64,000 nucleotides of DNA, from positions 3,312,407 through 3,376,406 of the forward strand of contig NZ_CP026001.1 of NCBI RefSeq assembly GCF_003086775.1, read 5' to 3'. Shown piece after piece: positions 42,107 through 51,976 of the stretch (its first letter is position 1; every line of letters starts with the position of its first letter). The stretch comes from Stenotrophomonas sp. ZAC14D1_NAIMI4_1 (GTDB lineage Bacteria; Pseudomonadota; Gammaproteobacteria; Xanthomonadales; Xanthomonadaceae). Both the position numbers and the translations under genes were made by a program. Under the pieces are notes generated by a model, which saw nothing but the letters and a program-made list of their open reading frames with translations, searched no databases and had not been told where the DNA came from.

Positions 42107-42901
42107 TCAGTTGATGCCCGAGCCGATGCGCGACGGCTGGAAGCCATCCTTGCAGAACCAGCCCTGGCAGTTCAGCCAGATCAGGAACGCGCGGCCGCGC
42201 AGGTTTTCTTCCGGCAGCAGGCCCCAGAAACGGCCGTCATCGCTGTTGTCGCGATTGTCGCCCATCACCAGGTACTTGCCCGCCGGCACGGTCCACTGTC
42301 CCTGGCCGCGAGGATAATCGGTCTCCAGCACGGTGTGGGTGCGGCCCGGCAGGTGCTCGACCAGCAGGTTGGCGCCCTCGCCCTGGCCCTTGTCGCCGGC
42401 GTAGATGCCCTTGTTGTCGTACTTCAGCGGCTCGCCATTGAGGATGACGCCGTCGCCTTCGAAGACTACGGTGTCACCCGGCACGCCGATGACGCGCTTG
42501 ATGAAGTTCTCGCCCTTGGCCGGATCGTTGTCACCGTGGCCGGGGAAGTGGAACACCACCACGTCACCCCGCGACGGCTCGCCCAGCGGGACGAACTTGG
42601 TGTTGGAGATCGGCAGGCGCAGGCCGTAGGAGAACTTGTTGACCAGGATGAAATCGCCGATCAGCAGGTTCGGCATCATCGAGCTGGACGGGATCTTGTA
42701 CGGCTCGGCGATGAAGCTGCGCACGATCAGCACGACCACCAGCACCGGGAAGAACGCCCGCGAGTAGTCCACCAGCACCGGCTCGGTATCGAGCAGGCCC
42801 GCGCGCTGCGCCCGGCGCTTGGCCAGGTACAGCTTGTCGGCCAGCAGGATCAGGCCCGAGGCCAGGGTCAGTACGACCAGGAGGATCTCAAACAGTTTCA
42901 T
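42107..42901 (-). CDS. lepB: signal peptidase I
   Basis: This encodes 264 residues. Two N-terminal membrane segments precede the catalytic region. IPSSSMMPNLLIGDFILV has the nucleophile Ser, ENFIKRVIGVPGD the general-base Lys, and GDNRDNSDDGRFWG is box E. It cleaves signal peptides of Sec- and Tat-exported proteins at the outer face of the inner membrane. It lies 54 bases after lepA and 32 before DUF4845, in the usual lepA-lepB-rnc-era operon order. Confidence 0.95.
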   Translation of the reverse strand: MKLFEILLVVLTLASGLILLADKLYLAKRRAQRAGLLDTEPVLVDYSRAFFPVLVVVLIVRSFIAEPYKIPSSSMMPNLLIGDFILVNKFSYGLRLPISNTKFVPLGEPSRGDVVVFHFPGHGDNDPAKGENFIKRVIGVPGDTVVFEGDGVILNGEPLKYDNKGIYAGDKGQGEGANLLVEHLPGRTHTVLETDYPRGQGQWTVPAGKYLVMGDNRDNSDDGRFWGLLPEENLRGRAFLIWLNCQGWFCKDGFQPSRIGSGIN

Positions 42902-42955
42902 TCAGGGTCCTTTGCAACGTCACCGGACGAACGGCCCCGAAGGGCCGCTGCGGGC

Positions 42956-44764
42956 TTACTTGTTGTCCATCTGCAGCACGGCCAGGAAGGCTTCCTGCGG
43001 GATTTCCACGCGGCCGACCTGCTTCATGCGCTTCTTGCCTTCCTTCTGCTTTTCCAGAAGCTTCTTCTTGCGCGAAACGTCGCCACCATAGCACTTGGCC
43101 AGCACGTTCTTGCGCATGGCCTTGACCGTGGTGCGGGCGATGATCTGCGAGCCGACGGCGGCCTGGATGGCCACGTCGAACTGCTGGCGCGGGATCAGGT
43201 CCTTCATCTTCTCGCACAGCTCGCGGCCGCGGCGGTCGGCATGGCTGCGGTGCACGATCAGCGACAGCGCATCGACCTTGTCACCATTGATCAGCACGTC
43301 CACGCGCACGAACGGGCCGGCGTCGAAGCGCACGAAGTGGTAGTCCAGCGAGGCGTAGCCACGGCTGACCGACTTCAGCTTGTCGAAGAAGTCCAGCACC
43401 ACTTCGGCCATCGGCAGCTCGTAGCTGATCTGCACCTGGCTGCCCAGGTAGTTGATGCCGAGCTGGCTGCCGCGCTTTTCTTCGCACAGCTTGATGATGT
43501 TGCCGATGTACTCCTCGGGCGTGAGCACGTTGGCGCGGATGATCGGCTCGCGGATCTCTTCGACGTGGTTGACCGGCGGCAGCTTGGCCGGGTTGTCCAT
43601 GTTGACGATGGTGCCGTCGGTCTTCAGGACTTCATAGATCACCGTCGGTGCGGTGCTGATCAGGTCCAGGTTGTATTCGCGCTCCAGGCGCTCCTGCACG
43701 ATTTCCATGTGCAGCATGCCGAGGAAGCCGCAGCGGAAGCCGAAGCCCATCGCCTCGGAGCTTTCCGGCTCGAAGCGCAGCGCGGCGTCGTTCAGGCGCA
43801 GCTTGTCCAGTGCCTCGCGCAGGTCCGGGTAGTCCTCGGCGTCGACCGGGAACAGGCCGGCGAACACGCGCGGCTGCATCTCCTGGAAGCCCGGCAGCGG
43901 CTTGGCAGCCGGATCGGCGGCCAGGGTCAGCGTATCGCCGACCGGCGCACCGTGGACGTCCTTGATGCTGGCGGTGACCCAGCCCACTTCACCGGCACGC
44001 AGCGCCGGCAGCACCTTGCGCTTGGGCGTGAACACGCCGACGTTGTCGACCTGGTGGGTGCGGCCGGTGGACATCACCTGCAGCTTGTCGCCGGCCTTGA
44101 TCTGGCCCTGCATGACACGCACCAGCGACACCACGCCGAGGTAGTTGTCGAACCAGGAGTCGATGATCAGCGCCTGCAGCTTGTCGGTATCGCGCGGCAC
44201 CGGGGCCGGGATGCGATGGACGATGGCTTCCAGCACGTCCTGCACGTTCAGGCCGGTCTTGGCGCTGACCGGCACGGCGTCGGCGGCGTCGATGCCGATG
44301 ACGGCCTCGATCTCGGCCTTGGCGCGCTCGATGTCGGCGGTGGGCAGGTCGATCTTGTTGATCACCGGCACCACTTCCAGGCCCTGCTCGACGGCGGTGT
44401 AGCAGTTGGCCACCGACTGCGCTTCCACGCCCTGGGCGGCATCGACCACCAGCAGCGCGCCTTCGCAGGCGGCCAGCGAGCGGCTGACTTCATAGGAGAA
44501 GTCGACGTGGCCGGGGGTGTCGATGAAGTTCAGGTGGTAGGTCTGGCCGTCCTTCGCTACATACGGCAGCGAGACCGACTGGGCCTTGATGGTGATGCCA
44601 CGCTCGCGCTCGATCGGGTTCGAATCGAGCACCTGCGCTTCCATCTCGCGGGCCTGCAGGCCGCCGCAAAGCTGGATGATGCGGTCGGCAAGCGTGGACT
44701 TGCCGTGGTCGACGTGGGCAATGATGGAGAAGTTGCGGATGTTCCGCATCGAATCAGAAGACAT
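42956..44764 (-). CDS. lepA: elongation factor 4 (LepA)
   Basis: This encodes 602 residues. [25 protein letters not shown] holds G1, DTPGHVDF is G3 and NKIDLPTAD is G4. The EF4-specific C-terminal domain includes [20 protein letters not shown] and [24 protein letters not shown]. It is a ribosomal GTPase that acts on stalled or assembling ribosomes. It leads the lepB-rnc-era-recO cluster. The ATG at 44764 is preferred; an ATG 15 bases downstream is possible. Confidence 0.95.
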   Translation of the reverse strand: MSSDSMRNIRNFSIIAHVDHGKSTLADRIIQLCGGLQAREMEAQVLDSNPIERERGITIKAQSVSLPYVAKDGQTYHLNFIDTPGHVDFSYEVSRSLAACEGALLVVDAAQGVEAQSVANCYTAVEQGLEVVPVINKIDLPTADIERAKAEIEAVIGIDAADAVPVSAKTGLNVQDVLEAIVHRIPAPVPRDTDKLQALIIDSWFDNYLGVVSLVRVMQGQIKAGDKLQVMSTGRTHQVDNVGVFTPKRKVLPALRAGEVGWVTASIKDVHGAPVGDTLTLAADPAAKPLPGFQEMQPRVFAGLFPVDAEDYPDLREALDKLRLNDAALRFEPESSEAMGFGFRCGFLGMLHMEIVQERLEREYNLDLISTAPTVIYEVLKTDGTIVNMDNPAKLPPVNHVEEIREPIIRANVLTPEEYIGNIIKLCEEKRGSQLGINYLGSQVQISYELPMAEVVLDFFDKLKSVSRGYASLDYHFVRFDAGPFVRVDVLINGDKVDALSLIVHRSHADRRGRELCEKMKDLIPRQQFDVAIQAAVGSQIIARTTVKAMRKNVLAKCYGGDVSRKKKLLEKQKEGKKRMKQVGRVEIPQEAFLAVLQMDNK

Positions 44765-44864
44765 AGGTGGCGGCGGCGCGCGGCGTCGTCAGGGTAACGG
44801 TCGATTATCGCATGCCCGGGCCTCTGCCGCGAAAGCAGCCTGATCGGACCGGGCCCGGAATGGC

Positions 44865-44891
44865 CAAAGCCCCGCCGGGGCGGGGCTTTGG
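44865..44891 (-). terminator. terminator after mucD
   Basis: On the minus strand CAAAGCCCCGCC-CC-GGCGGGGCTTTGG forms a twelve-pair stem. It lies about 40 bases beyond the mucD stop and before lepA, and separates the two units. The trailing T run is short (three T). Confidence 0.7.
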
Positions 44892-44929
44892 GGGAGTACC
44901 AGGGCCGCCCGGGGGCGGCCGTGAAGGCC

Positions 44930-46465
44930 TTACTGGCCGGCCTTGACCGCCACGAAGGCGCTGTTGCCGCTGCTGGCGCGGACCAGCAGCATCACCACGT
45001 CGCCCTTCTTGTAGCCGGACAGCGCGCGGTTGAGGGCATCGACGCTGCCGACCGCGGTGCGGCCGACCTGCAGGATGACCATGCCCGGGGACAGGCCGGC
45101 GTCACGGGCACCCTCGCCCTTGACCCCGGTGATGCGCACGCCCTCACCCGAATCCAGGCCCAGCTGCTTGCGCTGCGGCGCGGTCAGCTCGGTCACGTCC
45201 AGGCCCAGCAGCGCATTGGCGCCGGTCTGCGGTGCGGCGTCGGCATTGGCGGCGGACGGGCCGCGGGCCGTGCCCTGGCCGTCGTCGGTCAGTGCGGTCA
45301 GGGTGGCACTGAGCTCACGCGGCTTGCCATCGCGGTACACGACCAGGGTGACCTTGCTGCCCGGGGCCATCGCGCCGATCAGCGGCGGCAGGTCGGACCA
45401 GGTGTTGACCGTGCTGCCGTTGACCGAGCGGATGACATCGCCGAGCTGCACGCCCGCCTTGGCGGCGGCACTGCCGGGCACGATCTGGTTGACCAGCGCG
45501 CCACGGCTGTCCGGCAGGCCCAGGCCCTGCGCCTTCAGCGAATCGATCGGTTCGACCACCGCGCCCAGCTGGCCACGGGTGACCTTGCCGCTCTTCTTGA
45601 TCTGCTCGACCGCGCTCATCGCCAGGTCGATCGGGATCGCGAAGCTGATGCCCATGTAACCGCCGGAGGCGGAGAAGATCTGCGAGTTGATGCCAACGAC
45701 TTCCCCGCGGGTATTCAGCAACGGGCCACCGGAGTTGCCCTGGTTGATCGCCACGTCGGTCTGGATGAAGGGCACATAGCGCTGGTCCGGCCCGCCGGTG
45801 CTGCGGCCGACGGCACTGACCACGCCGGCGGTGACCGAATGGTCGAGGCCGAACGGCGAGCCGATCGCGACAACCCACTGGCCCGGCTTGAGGGTGTTCG
45901 AATCGCCCACGCGCACGGTCGGCAGGTTCTTGCCGTCGATCTTCAGCAGGGCCACGTCGTACTGCTGGTCGCTGCCGACCACCTTGGCAGTGAACTCGCG
46001 GCTGTCGCCCAGCTTCACCTTCACTTCGCTGGCGTCTGCCACCACGTGGTAGTTGGTCAGCACGTAGCCGTCGGGCGAGATGATGAAGCCCGAGCCCATG
46101 CCACGCCCCTTGATGCTGGGACCGCCATCCTGGCCACCCGGCCCCTGCCCCGGCATCGGGAAATCAGGGCCGAAGAAGCGGCGGAAGAACTCAGGCATGT
46201 CGTCGTCGCCCATCGGGCCGCGCGAGGCCTGGCGGTTGTTGCGGACGATGGTGACATCGACGTTGACCACGCCGGGGCCGACCTGTTCGACCAGGTTGGT
46301 GAAATCAGGCAGGCCGCTGACCAGCGGCTGCGCCGGGGCACGCGGTGCGGCGGCAGCGGCCGGGGCCGCCTGCGGTGCGGCCGGCGCGGCGGGCTGGGCA
46401 CAGGCCACCAGCGGCAGGGTCAGGGCGAGCAGGCCCATGGCCTGCGTGCGGAGTCGGTGAGTCAT
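44930..46465 (-). CDS. mucD: periplasmic Do-type serine protease (MucD/DegP family)
   Basis: This encodes 511 residues. The signal peptide (LLALTLPLVACAQP) may carry a lipobox-like LVAC. The protease domain has His in LTNYHVVADA, Asp in QYDVALLKI and Ser in GNSGGPLLN. Two PDZ domains follow (about 280-370 and 410-505). It degrades or refolds damaged envelope proteins. Its position after rpoE and rseA is the conserved mucD arrangement. Confidence 0.92.
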   Translation of the reverse strand: MTHRLRTQAMGLLALTLPLVACAQPAAPAAPQAAPAAAAAPRAPAQPLVSGLPDFTNLVEQVGPGVVNVDVTIVRNNRQASRGPMGDDDMPEFFRRFFGPDFPMPGQGPGGQDGGPSIKGRGMGSGFIISPDGYVLTNYHVVADASEVKVKLGDSREFTAKVVGSDQQYDVALLKIDGKNLPTVRVGDSNTLKPGQWVVAIGSPFGLDHSVTAGVVSAVGRSTGGPDQRYVPFIQTDVAINQGNSGGPLLNTRGEVVGINSQIFSASGGYMGISFAIPIDLAMSAVEQIKKSGKVTRGQLGAVVEPIDSLKAQGLGLPDSRGALVNQIVPGSAAAKAGVQLGDVIRSVNGSTVNTWSDLPPLIGAMAPGSKVTLVVYRDGKPRELSATLTALTDDGQGTARGPSAANADAAPQTGANALLGLDVTELTAPQRKQLGLDSGEGVRITGVKGEGARDAGLSPGMVILQVGRTAVGSVDALNRALSGYKKGDVVMLLVRASSGNSAFVAVKAGQ

Positions 46466-46540
46466 CGGACGGCAACCTCCGGATCGGATGGAGAGGGGGA
46501 AGGAGGGCCCCGCCAGTGGCGGGGCATGGGCCCGCACGCG

Positions 46541-47416
46541 TCAGTCGCGCGGGCGCTGCGGCGCCGGCAGTTCTTCCTGCAGGCGCGGTTCGAACGGGTA
46601 AAACGCGGCGCCACCGGACGAGGTCGGGAAGCTGGCGTTGAGCGCGCCGCCGGCGGCCGGGGCCAGGCTGGACTTCGGCCACGGCCGGGCCTGCAGGCTG
46701 CCGACATCACCGAAGGGCAGATGGCGGGCGCTGCTGGCCGGGACGCTGGGGCTCAGCGCCGGCTGCGCAGTGGCCACCGCACGCTGCGGCGCGTCATCGC
46801 GCTGGGCCACGCGTGCGGCCTGCTGGCTGCGGGTGGCGCTGGCGCGGCGGGCGTCCTGGCGGCGGCTGGCGGCCATCGCTACGGCCGGTGCGGCGGCCAC
46901 GGCCATCGCGGCGCTGTCGACCGAGGCCTCGGTCACGGCGGACGGACCCGGCGCAGGTGCCAGTTCGGCCTGGCTGGCCACCACCTGCGGCGGCAGGGGC
47001 TCGCCAGGGCCGGCATCCTTCAGCTTCTCGCCGCCCATGAACAGGGCCACGGCGGCCACCGACGCGGCCAGTGCGGCACCACCGCCCCAGGCACGCCAAC
47101 CGGTGCGGCGCACCTGGCGGCGCGGCTCGGCCTGCGGTGCCGGATCGGCGGCGATGGCGGCGGCCACGGCCGCGCTGAAACCGGCCGGGGCCAGCAGCGA
47201 CGCCTGGCCACGCATCACGTCGCCGAGCAGCTGCCAGCGTTCCTGGCTGCCGGACAGCTCGGGATCGTGTTCCATGCGGCGCAGCAGGAAGCGCGCCTCA
47301 TCGGCACCGAGCTCGCCATCGACCAGGGCCGACAGCTGTTCGCGGTGGCGCTGGTCCAGGCGCTGGCCGGCGGGGGATTGATGGTTCTGCGATTCGTTCA
47401 GGGGACTGTGGGTCAT
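46541..47416 (-). CDS. rseA: RseA-type anti-sigma-E factor
   Basis: This encodes 291 residues. The N-terminal domain (REQLSALVDGELGADEARFLLRRMEHD... SGSQERWQLLGDVMRG) matches the RseA sigma-binding domain. One membrane span (GGGAALAASVAAVALFMGG, about residues 111-129) follows, then a long Ala/Pro-rich periplasmic tail. It holds RpoE at the inner membrane until regulated proteolysis. Its ATG overlaps the rpoE stop by four bases. It lacks an adjacent rseB; mucD follows directly after a 75-base gap. Confidence 0.88.
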   Translation of the reverse strand: MTHSPLNESQNHQSPAGQRLDQRHREQLSALVDGELGADEARFLLRRMEHDPELSGSQERWQLLGDVMRGQASLLAPAGFSAAVAAAIAADPAPQAEPRRQVRRTGWRAWGGGAALAASVAAVALFMGGEKLKDAGPGEPLPPQVVASQAELAPAPGPSAVTEASVDSAAMAVAAAPAVAMAASRRQDARRASATRSQQAARVAQRDDAPQRAVATAQPALSPSVPASSARHLPFGDVGSLQARPWPKSSLAPAAGGALNASFPTSSGGAAFYPFEPRLQEELPAPQRPRD

Positions 47417-48033
47417 ACGCGGCTCTTCTCACGGGTGGCGCTGCCGATGTCCAGCAGCGGCCGGAGTTCGGTGTCGATCGCCTCGCGCGCCCGGAAGATC
47501 CGGGACCGCACGGTGCCGATCGGGCACCCCATCTTCTGCGCGATTTCCTCGTAACTCAGGCCTTCCACCTCGCGCAGGGTGATCGCCGACCGGAGTTCTT
47601 CCGGCAGCGCGTTGACGGCCTTCATCACCGTCTGTTCCAGCTCCTGGCGCATCAACTCGCGTTCCGGCGTGTCGGTGTCGCGCAGGCGTGTTCCGGTATC
47701 GAACTGCTCGGCGTCGCCGATGTCGATGTCATCGGTCGGCGGGCGTCGATTGTGTGAAGCCAGGTAGTTTTTGGCGGTGTTCACGGCGATCCGATGCAAC
47801 CAGGTGGAGAACTGGGCATCGCCACGGAAACTTCCGATCGCGCGGTAGGCGCGGATGAAAGTGTCCTGGGCGACGTCCTGACATTCGCTCCAGTCGGCGA
47901 TGTAGCGACCGACCAGACCGACGACCCGGTGCTGGTACTTGCGTACCAGGACATCGAAGGCCGCGCTCTCGCCGCGCTGCACGCGCCGGACCAGTTCCAG
48001 ATCCAGCTCCTGTGGTGTTTCAACATCGGCCAT
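47413..48033 (-). CDS. rpoE: RNA polymerase sigma-E factor
   Basis: This encodes 206 residues. Region 2 is visible in FDVLVRKYQHRVVGLVGRYI and DVAQDTFIRAYRAIGSFRGD with FSTWLHRIAVNTAKNYL; region 4 is ALPEELRSAITLREVEGLSYEEIAQKMGCPIGTVRSRIFRARE. This is the RpoE/AlgU group. It directs envelope-stress transcription and is coupled to rseA by an ATGA overlap. A sigma-E-type promoter lies about 40 bases upstream. The start at 48033 gives the family N-terminus MADVETPQELDLELVRRVQ. Confidence 0.94.
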   Translation of the reverse strand: MADVETPQELDLELVRRVQRGESAAFDVLVRKYQHRVVGLVGRYIADWSECQDVAQDTFIRAYRAIGSFRGDAQFSTWLHRIAVNTAKNYLASHNRRPPTDDIDIGDAEQFDTGTRLRDTDTPERELMRQELEQTVMKAVNALPEELRSAITLREVEGLSYEEIAQKMGCPIGTVRSRIFRAREAIDTELRPLLDIGSATREKSRV

Positions 48034-48073
48034 GAGGGGCCGCACTCCTGTCAGCCCAACCGACGTCGGGCAA

Positions 48074-48100
48074 TGAGACTGCCAATCCCGGGAAAAGTTC
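48074..48100 (-). promoter_or_regulatory. sigma-E-type promoter of rpoE
   Basis: On the minus strand GAACTT and TCTCA are separated by 16 bases. This closely fits the RpoE consensus (GAACTT, 16-17 bases, TCTGA or similar). It lies about 40 bases before the rpoE ATG and suggests autoregulation. Confidence 0.7.
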
Positions 48101-48267
48101 AGTCGCCGATCACCTGGCGCCGCACCAGCTTTTAACCACCGTTCCGCTAGCGTCCCGGTCCGGGGCCATGGATCCGGGGTCGCCACCCCCAGCTATAGGG
48201 ATTTGACGCGGGGGAAACAACCTCTGGATCATAGCCGCTTCTCCATACACAACCGGATGGAACGTCC

Positions 48268-50331
48268 ATGCTCTCAGGCTTCGATGGTCTCCGCTTCAGC
48301 CACTGGCACCCCGAGATCCGCGATGACGGCGTGGTCGTGCTGTCACTGGATCGTCAGGACAGCAGTGTCAACGCAATGTCGCAGGACGTGCTGCTGGAGC
48401 TGGGCGACCTGCTCGAGCGCATCGCCCTGGACCCGCCCAAGGGCGTGGTCATCCAGTCGCTGAAGAAGGCCGGCTTCATCGCCGGGGCGGACCTGAAGGA
48501 GTTCCAGGAGTTCGACCGGCGCGGCACCGTGAACGACGCGATCCGCCGCGGCCAGTCCACCTACCAGAAGCTGGCCGAGCTGCCCTGCCCCACCGTGGCG
48601 GCCATCCACGGCCACTGCCTGGGCGGCGGCACCGAGCTGGCGCTGGCCTGCCGCTACCGCGTGGCCTCCAATGACAGCAGCACCCGCATCGGCCTGCCGG
48701 AGACCCAGCTGGGCATCTTCCCGGGCTGGGGTGGCAGCGCGCGCCTGCCGCAGCTGGTGGGCGCCCCGGCGGCGATGGACATGATGCTGACCGGCCGCAC
48801 CCTGTCGGCCTCGGCCGCCCGTGGCATCGGCCTGGTAGACAAGGTGGTGGCACCGGCAGTGGTACTCGATACGGCCGTGGCCCTGGCCCTGTCCGGCACC
48901 ACCCGCCCGTTCAAGCAGCGCGCCACCGCCTGGGCCACCAACACCTGGCTGGCACGCAAGCTGCTGGCCCCGCAGATGGTCAAGCAGGTCGCCCGCAAGG
49001 CCAAGAAGGACCAGTACCCGGCGCCGTACGCGCTGATCAGCACCTGGCAGCGCACCGCCGGCAAGCCGGTGCAGGCGCGCCTGGACGCCGAGCGCCGCGC
49101 GGTGGTGAAGCTGGCCAGCACGCCGACCGCGCGCAACCTGATCCGCATCTTCTTCCTGACCGAGCGCCTGAAGGGGCTGGGCAGCGGTGATGCCGGCATC
49201 CGCCACGTGCACGTGGTCGGCGCCGGCGTGATGGGTGGCGACATTGCCGCCTGGGCCGCGTACAAGGGCTTCGAGGTGACCCTGCAGGACCGCGAGCAGC
49301 GTTTCATCGACCCGGCCATGGAACGCGCGCAGGCGCTGTTCGCCAAGAAGGTGCGCGATGAGAGCAAGCGCCCGGCGGTGGCCGCGCGCCTGCGTGCCGA
49401 CCTGGAGGGCAATGGCGTGGCCGAGGCCGACCTGGTCATCGAAGCGATCATCGAGAACCCGGAAGCCAAGCGTGCGCTGTACCAGACGCTGGAACCGAAG
49501 ATGAAGCTGGACGCGCTGCTGACCACCAACACCTCCTCGATTCCGCTGGTGGAACTGCGCGACCACATCCAGCGCCCGGCGCAGTTTGCCGGCCTGCACT
49601 ATTTCAACCCGGTGGCGCAGATGCCGCTGGTGGAAATCATCCACCACGACGGCATGGCGCCGGAAACCGAGCGCCGCCTGGCCGCGTTCTGCAAGGCGCT
49701 GGGCAAGTTCCCGGTGCCGGTGGCCGGCAGCCCTGGCTTCCTGGTCAACCGCGTGCTGTTCCCGTACATGCTGGAAGCCGCCACGGCGTACGCCGAGGGC
49801 ATTCCGGGCCCGGTGATCGACAAGGCCGCGGTGAAGTTCGGCATGCCGATGGGCCCGATCGAGCTGATCGACACGGTGGGCCTGGACGTGGCCGCCGGCG
49901 TGGGCAAGGAGCTGGCGCCGTTCCTGGGCCTGCAGGTGCCCGAGGCACTGGCGACGGTGGACCCGGCCAAGCGCGGCAAGAAGGATGGCCAGGGCATCTA
50001 CACCTGGGAGAACGGCCGGGCGAAGAAGCCGGACGTGGCGCGTGACTACCAGGCCCCTGCGGACCTGGAAGACCGCCTGATCCTGCCGCTGCTGAACGAA
50101 GCGGTGGCCTGCCTGCACGAAGGCGTGGTGGCCGATGCGGACCTGCTGGATGCGGGCGTGATCTTCGGCACGGGGTTTGCTCCGTTCCGTGGGGGTCCGA
50201 TCCAGCACATCCGCGCGGTGGGCGCCGATGCGATCGTCGAGCGGCTGAAGGCGCTGCAGCAGCGCCACGGCGACCGTTTCGCCCCGCGCCCGGGCTGGGA
50301 CAACCCCGTCCTGCGCGAACCGGTGGTGTGA
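48268..50331 (+). CDS. FadJ/FadB-like bifunctional enoyl-CoA hydratase / 3-hydroxyacyl-CoA dehydrogenase
   Basis: This encodes 687 residues. The crotonase part (about 15-200) has GFIAGADLKEF, AIHGHCLGGGTELALACRYR and LPETQLGIFPGWGGSARLP, with the two catalytic Glu positions filled. The dehydrogenase part starts with VHVVGAGVMGGDIAAWAA and has HYFNPVAQMPLVEII, SPGFLVNRVLFPY and FGMPMGPIELIDTVGL. It hydrates enoyl-CoA and oxidises the 3-hydroxy product with NAD in fatty-acid beta-oxidation. The length is near E. coli FadJ. No thiolase adjoins it. It diverges from rpoE. Confidence 0.9.
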   Translation: MLSGFDGLRFSHWHPEIRDDGVVVLSLDRQDSSVNAMSQDVLLELGDLLERIALDPPKGVVIQSLKKAGFIAGADLKEFQEFDRRGTVNDAIRRGQSTYQKLAELPCPTVAAIHGHCLGGGTELALACRYRVASNDSSTRIGLPETQLGIFPGWGGSARLPQLVGAPAAMDMMLTGRTLSASAARGIGLVDKVVAPAVVLDTAVALALSGTTRPFKQRATAWATNTWLARKLLAPQMVKQVARKAKKDQYPAPYALISTWQRTAGKPVQARLDAERRAVVKLASTPTARNLIRIFFLTERLKGLGSGDAGIRHVHVVGAGVMGGDIAAWAAYKGFEVTLQDREQRFIDPAMERAQALFAKKVRDESKRPAVAARLRADLEGNGVAEADLVIEAIIENPEAKRALYQTLEPKMKLDALLTTNTSSIPLVELRDHIQRPAQFAGLHYFNPVAQMPLVEIIHHDGMAPETERRLAAFCKALGKFPVPVAGSPGFLVNRVLFPYMLEAATAYAEGIPGPVIDKAAVKFGMPMGPIELIDTVGLDVAAGVGKELAPFLGLQVPEALATVDPAKRGKKDGQGIYTWENGRAKKPDVARDYQAPADLEDRLILPLLNEAVACLHEGVVADADLLDAGVIFGTGFAPFRGGPIQHIRAVGADAIVERLKALQQRHGDRFAPRPGWDNPVLREPVV

Positions 50332-50436
50332 GTTTGTCGGCCGGGCCTGCGGCCCGGCACCCGCAGAGGCAACAGCAACTGCAGAAGCCAGAGCCAGAGC
50401 CGGAGCTACAGCCGGCTCTGGCTTTTCTGTTTGTTG

Positions 50437-50540
50437 GGCGGGGCGGTGTGGGCTTGCAGGACACGCCGTAAACCCGTCCATGGGGGCTCGTAGGCGCCAT
50501 CCATGGCGCCTGCGGTCCTGCAAGCCCACACCGCCCCACC
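50437..50540. repeat. structured palindromic repeat, copy H
   Basis: The arms start GGCGGGGCGGTGTGGGCTTG and pair over 26 bp with one mismatch. The interior has GTAAACCCGTCCATGGGGGC and AGGCGCCATccATGGCGCCT. Compared with copy F the arm differs at several bases, and the opposite arm has changed to match. Confidence 0.8.
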
Positions 50541-50704
50541 CCCGACAGTTTCCCGGTGACGGTGAGTGAACTCCCATTGCGGTAGGTGTCGACCTTGGTC
50601 GACACGCTTGGTCCACGCTTGCGTGGATGCGAGCGAAGCGACCGGCGTTTGATTTTGATTTTCTTTTTTCTTTTCCGTGGCTGACGCGCCCGGAAACTGT
50701 CGGG

Positions 50705-50808
50705 GGCCGGGCGGGTGGGTTGCGCCGGGGCGTGAGCCGCATGGATGCGGCGACCGAGCTTACATGGACGTACTTGCAGCGTCCCCTGCGCAGCCCACCC
50801 GCCCGGCC
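50705..50808. repeat. structured palindromic repeat, copy I
   Basis: The arms start GGCCGGGCGGGTGGGTTGCG and pair with the right end (one mismatch). Inside are AGCCGCATggATGCGGC and GCTTACATGGACGTACTTG. With copy E it forms a subgroup that shares arm type and a left flank containing TTCCGTGG, GACGCGCCCGGAAAC and TGTC. Confidence 0.8.
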
Positions 50809-50820
50809 AGCCACAGCGCC

Positions 50821-50843
50821 AGTCGACTAACAGTCGACTCTAC
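50821..50843 (-). repeat. GTAG-type REP
   Basis: On the minus strand this reads GTAGAGTCGACTGTTAGTCG, a GTAG head followed by an AGTCGACT-type stem. Confidence 0.6.
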
Positions 50844-50967
50844 CGATCGACCAGCCACGAGGGGCTGCGCCGTTGGCTGGAACAACCTGTTACCCGCATG
50901 GGGCATGTGCCCGCCACGACCGCATGCCATGCTGGCCACCTTGATCCCTGCCAGCGAGAACGCCCGC

Positions 50968-51831
50968 ATGACCACCATCATCGCCCCGCGCGTCCACGAC
51001 ATCGGCGGCCTGGAAGTGCGCCGCGCGGTGCCCACCCTGCAGGCCCGCAGCATCGGCTCGTTCGTGTTCGTCGACCAGATGGGCCCGGCCATCATGCACC
51101 CCGGCACCGCCATCGACGTGCGCCCGCACCCGCATATCGGCCTGGCCACCGTCACCTACCTGTGGTCCGGCGCCATCGGCCACCGCGATACGCTGGGCTC
51201 GGACCAGGTCATCCGCCCCGGCGACGTGAACTGGATGACCGCCGGCCGCGGCATCGCCCATTCCGAGCGCACCCCGCCGCCGGACCGCAGCCACGACAAC
51301 CCGATCCACGGCATGCAGACCTGGGTCGCGCTGCCGAAGTCGCACGAGGAAATCGAACCGGCGTTCTACCACCATGCCGCGGCCACCCTGCCCGAGCAGC
51401 GCCGCAACGGCGCGTGGCTGCGCGTCATCGCCGGCCGTGCCTATGGTGAAGAATCACCGGTGAAGGTCTTCGCCGATACGCTCAACGTGGCCATCGATCT
51501 CGACCCGGATGCGGAGATCGACATCGACAACGGCCATCGCGAACGCGCGCTGTACATCCTCGAAGGCCAGGCGCAGCTGGATGGCGTGGATATTCCGGCC
51601 CAGCACCTGGTCATCCCCGAGGCCGGCGCCGTTGGCCGCCTGCGCGCGAAGACACCGGTGAAGGCGATGCTGTTCGGTGGCGAACCGCTCGATGGCCCGC
51701 GCCACCTGTGGTGGAACTTCGTGTCCAGCTCCAAGGAGCGCATCGAACAGGCCAAGCACGATTGGGAAGCCGGGCGCTTCGGCACCATCCCCGGCGATGA
51801 CAAGGAATTCATTCCGCTGCCGCAGTACTGA
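50968..51831 (+). CDS. pirin-family protein 1
   Basis: This encodes 287 residues. [23 protein letters not shown] holds the cupin metal-binding His pair, and [15 protein letters not shown] provides the remaining His/Glu. [10 protein letters not shown] and the C-terminal [20 protein letters not shown] are pirin features. Pirins are iron-binding bicupins; E. coli YhhW has quercetinase activity. The role here is unknown. Aquaporin follows on the same strand after 145 bases that contain a REP. Confidence 0.85.
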   Translation: MTTIIAPRVHDIGGLEVRRAVPTLQARSIGSFVFVDQMGPAIMHPGTAIDVRPHPHIGLATVTYLWSGAIGHRDTLGSDQVIRPGDVNWMTAGRGIAHSERTPPPDRSHDNPIHGMQTWVALPKSHEEIEPAFYHHAAATLPEQRRNGAWLRVIAGRAYGEESPVKVFADTLNVAIDLDPDAEIDIDNGHRERALYILEGQAQLDGVDIPAQHLVIPEAGAVGRLRAKTPVKAMLFGGEPLDGPRHLWWNFVSSSKERIEQAKHDWEAGRFGTIPGDDKEFIPLPQY

Positions 51832-51841
51832 GACAGAAAGC

Positions 51842-51863
51842 AGTCGAGCAAGCTCGACGCTAC
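51842..51863 (-). repeat. GTAG-type REP
   Basis: On the minus strand this reads GTAGCGTCGAGC-TT-GCTCGA, a GTAG head with a seven-pair stem. It lies between the first pirin and the aquaporin gene. Confidence 0.6.
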
Positions 51864-51976
51864 GGCAAGGCCTCGGCACATCCCGCCGGGGCTCCACGCC
51901 GCGTATACGCGGCCATCACCTGCTGCGCACTCCAATGCGACCGCACGCATCCGCGCGCCTCATTGGAGAGCACGTC

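Larger units (their letters stand above)
50340..50845. repeat. composite repeat region 3 (incomplete island)
   Basis: This region follows the FadJ-like stop by eight bases. It starts with GCCGGGCCTGCGGCCCGGC, then an AGA/GCA-rich linker, copy H (50437-50540), CGACAG, REP stems at about 50584-50625 (GTGTCGACCTTGGTCGACAC and TCCACGC..GCGTGGA), a T-rich stretch, copy I (50705-50808) and a REP at 50821. It lacks the clean right-hand terminal hairpin of islands 1 and 2. Next is a gene on the same strand. The remaining 120 bases to 50967 show nothing clear. Confidence 0.7.

Noticed and set aside
42074..44797. 907-residue plus-strand frame over lepB and lepA
   Set aside because: It is antisense to two universally conserved genes and has no recognisable domain.
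44888..47554. 888-residue plus-strand frame over mucD, rseA and rpoE
   Set aside because: It is a shadow of conserved minus-strand genes.
48343..50814. 823-residue minus-strand frame over the FadJ-like gene
   Set aside because: It is antisense to a well-supported enzyme and extends into repeat DNA.
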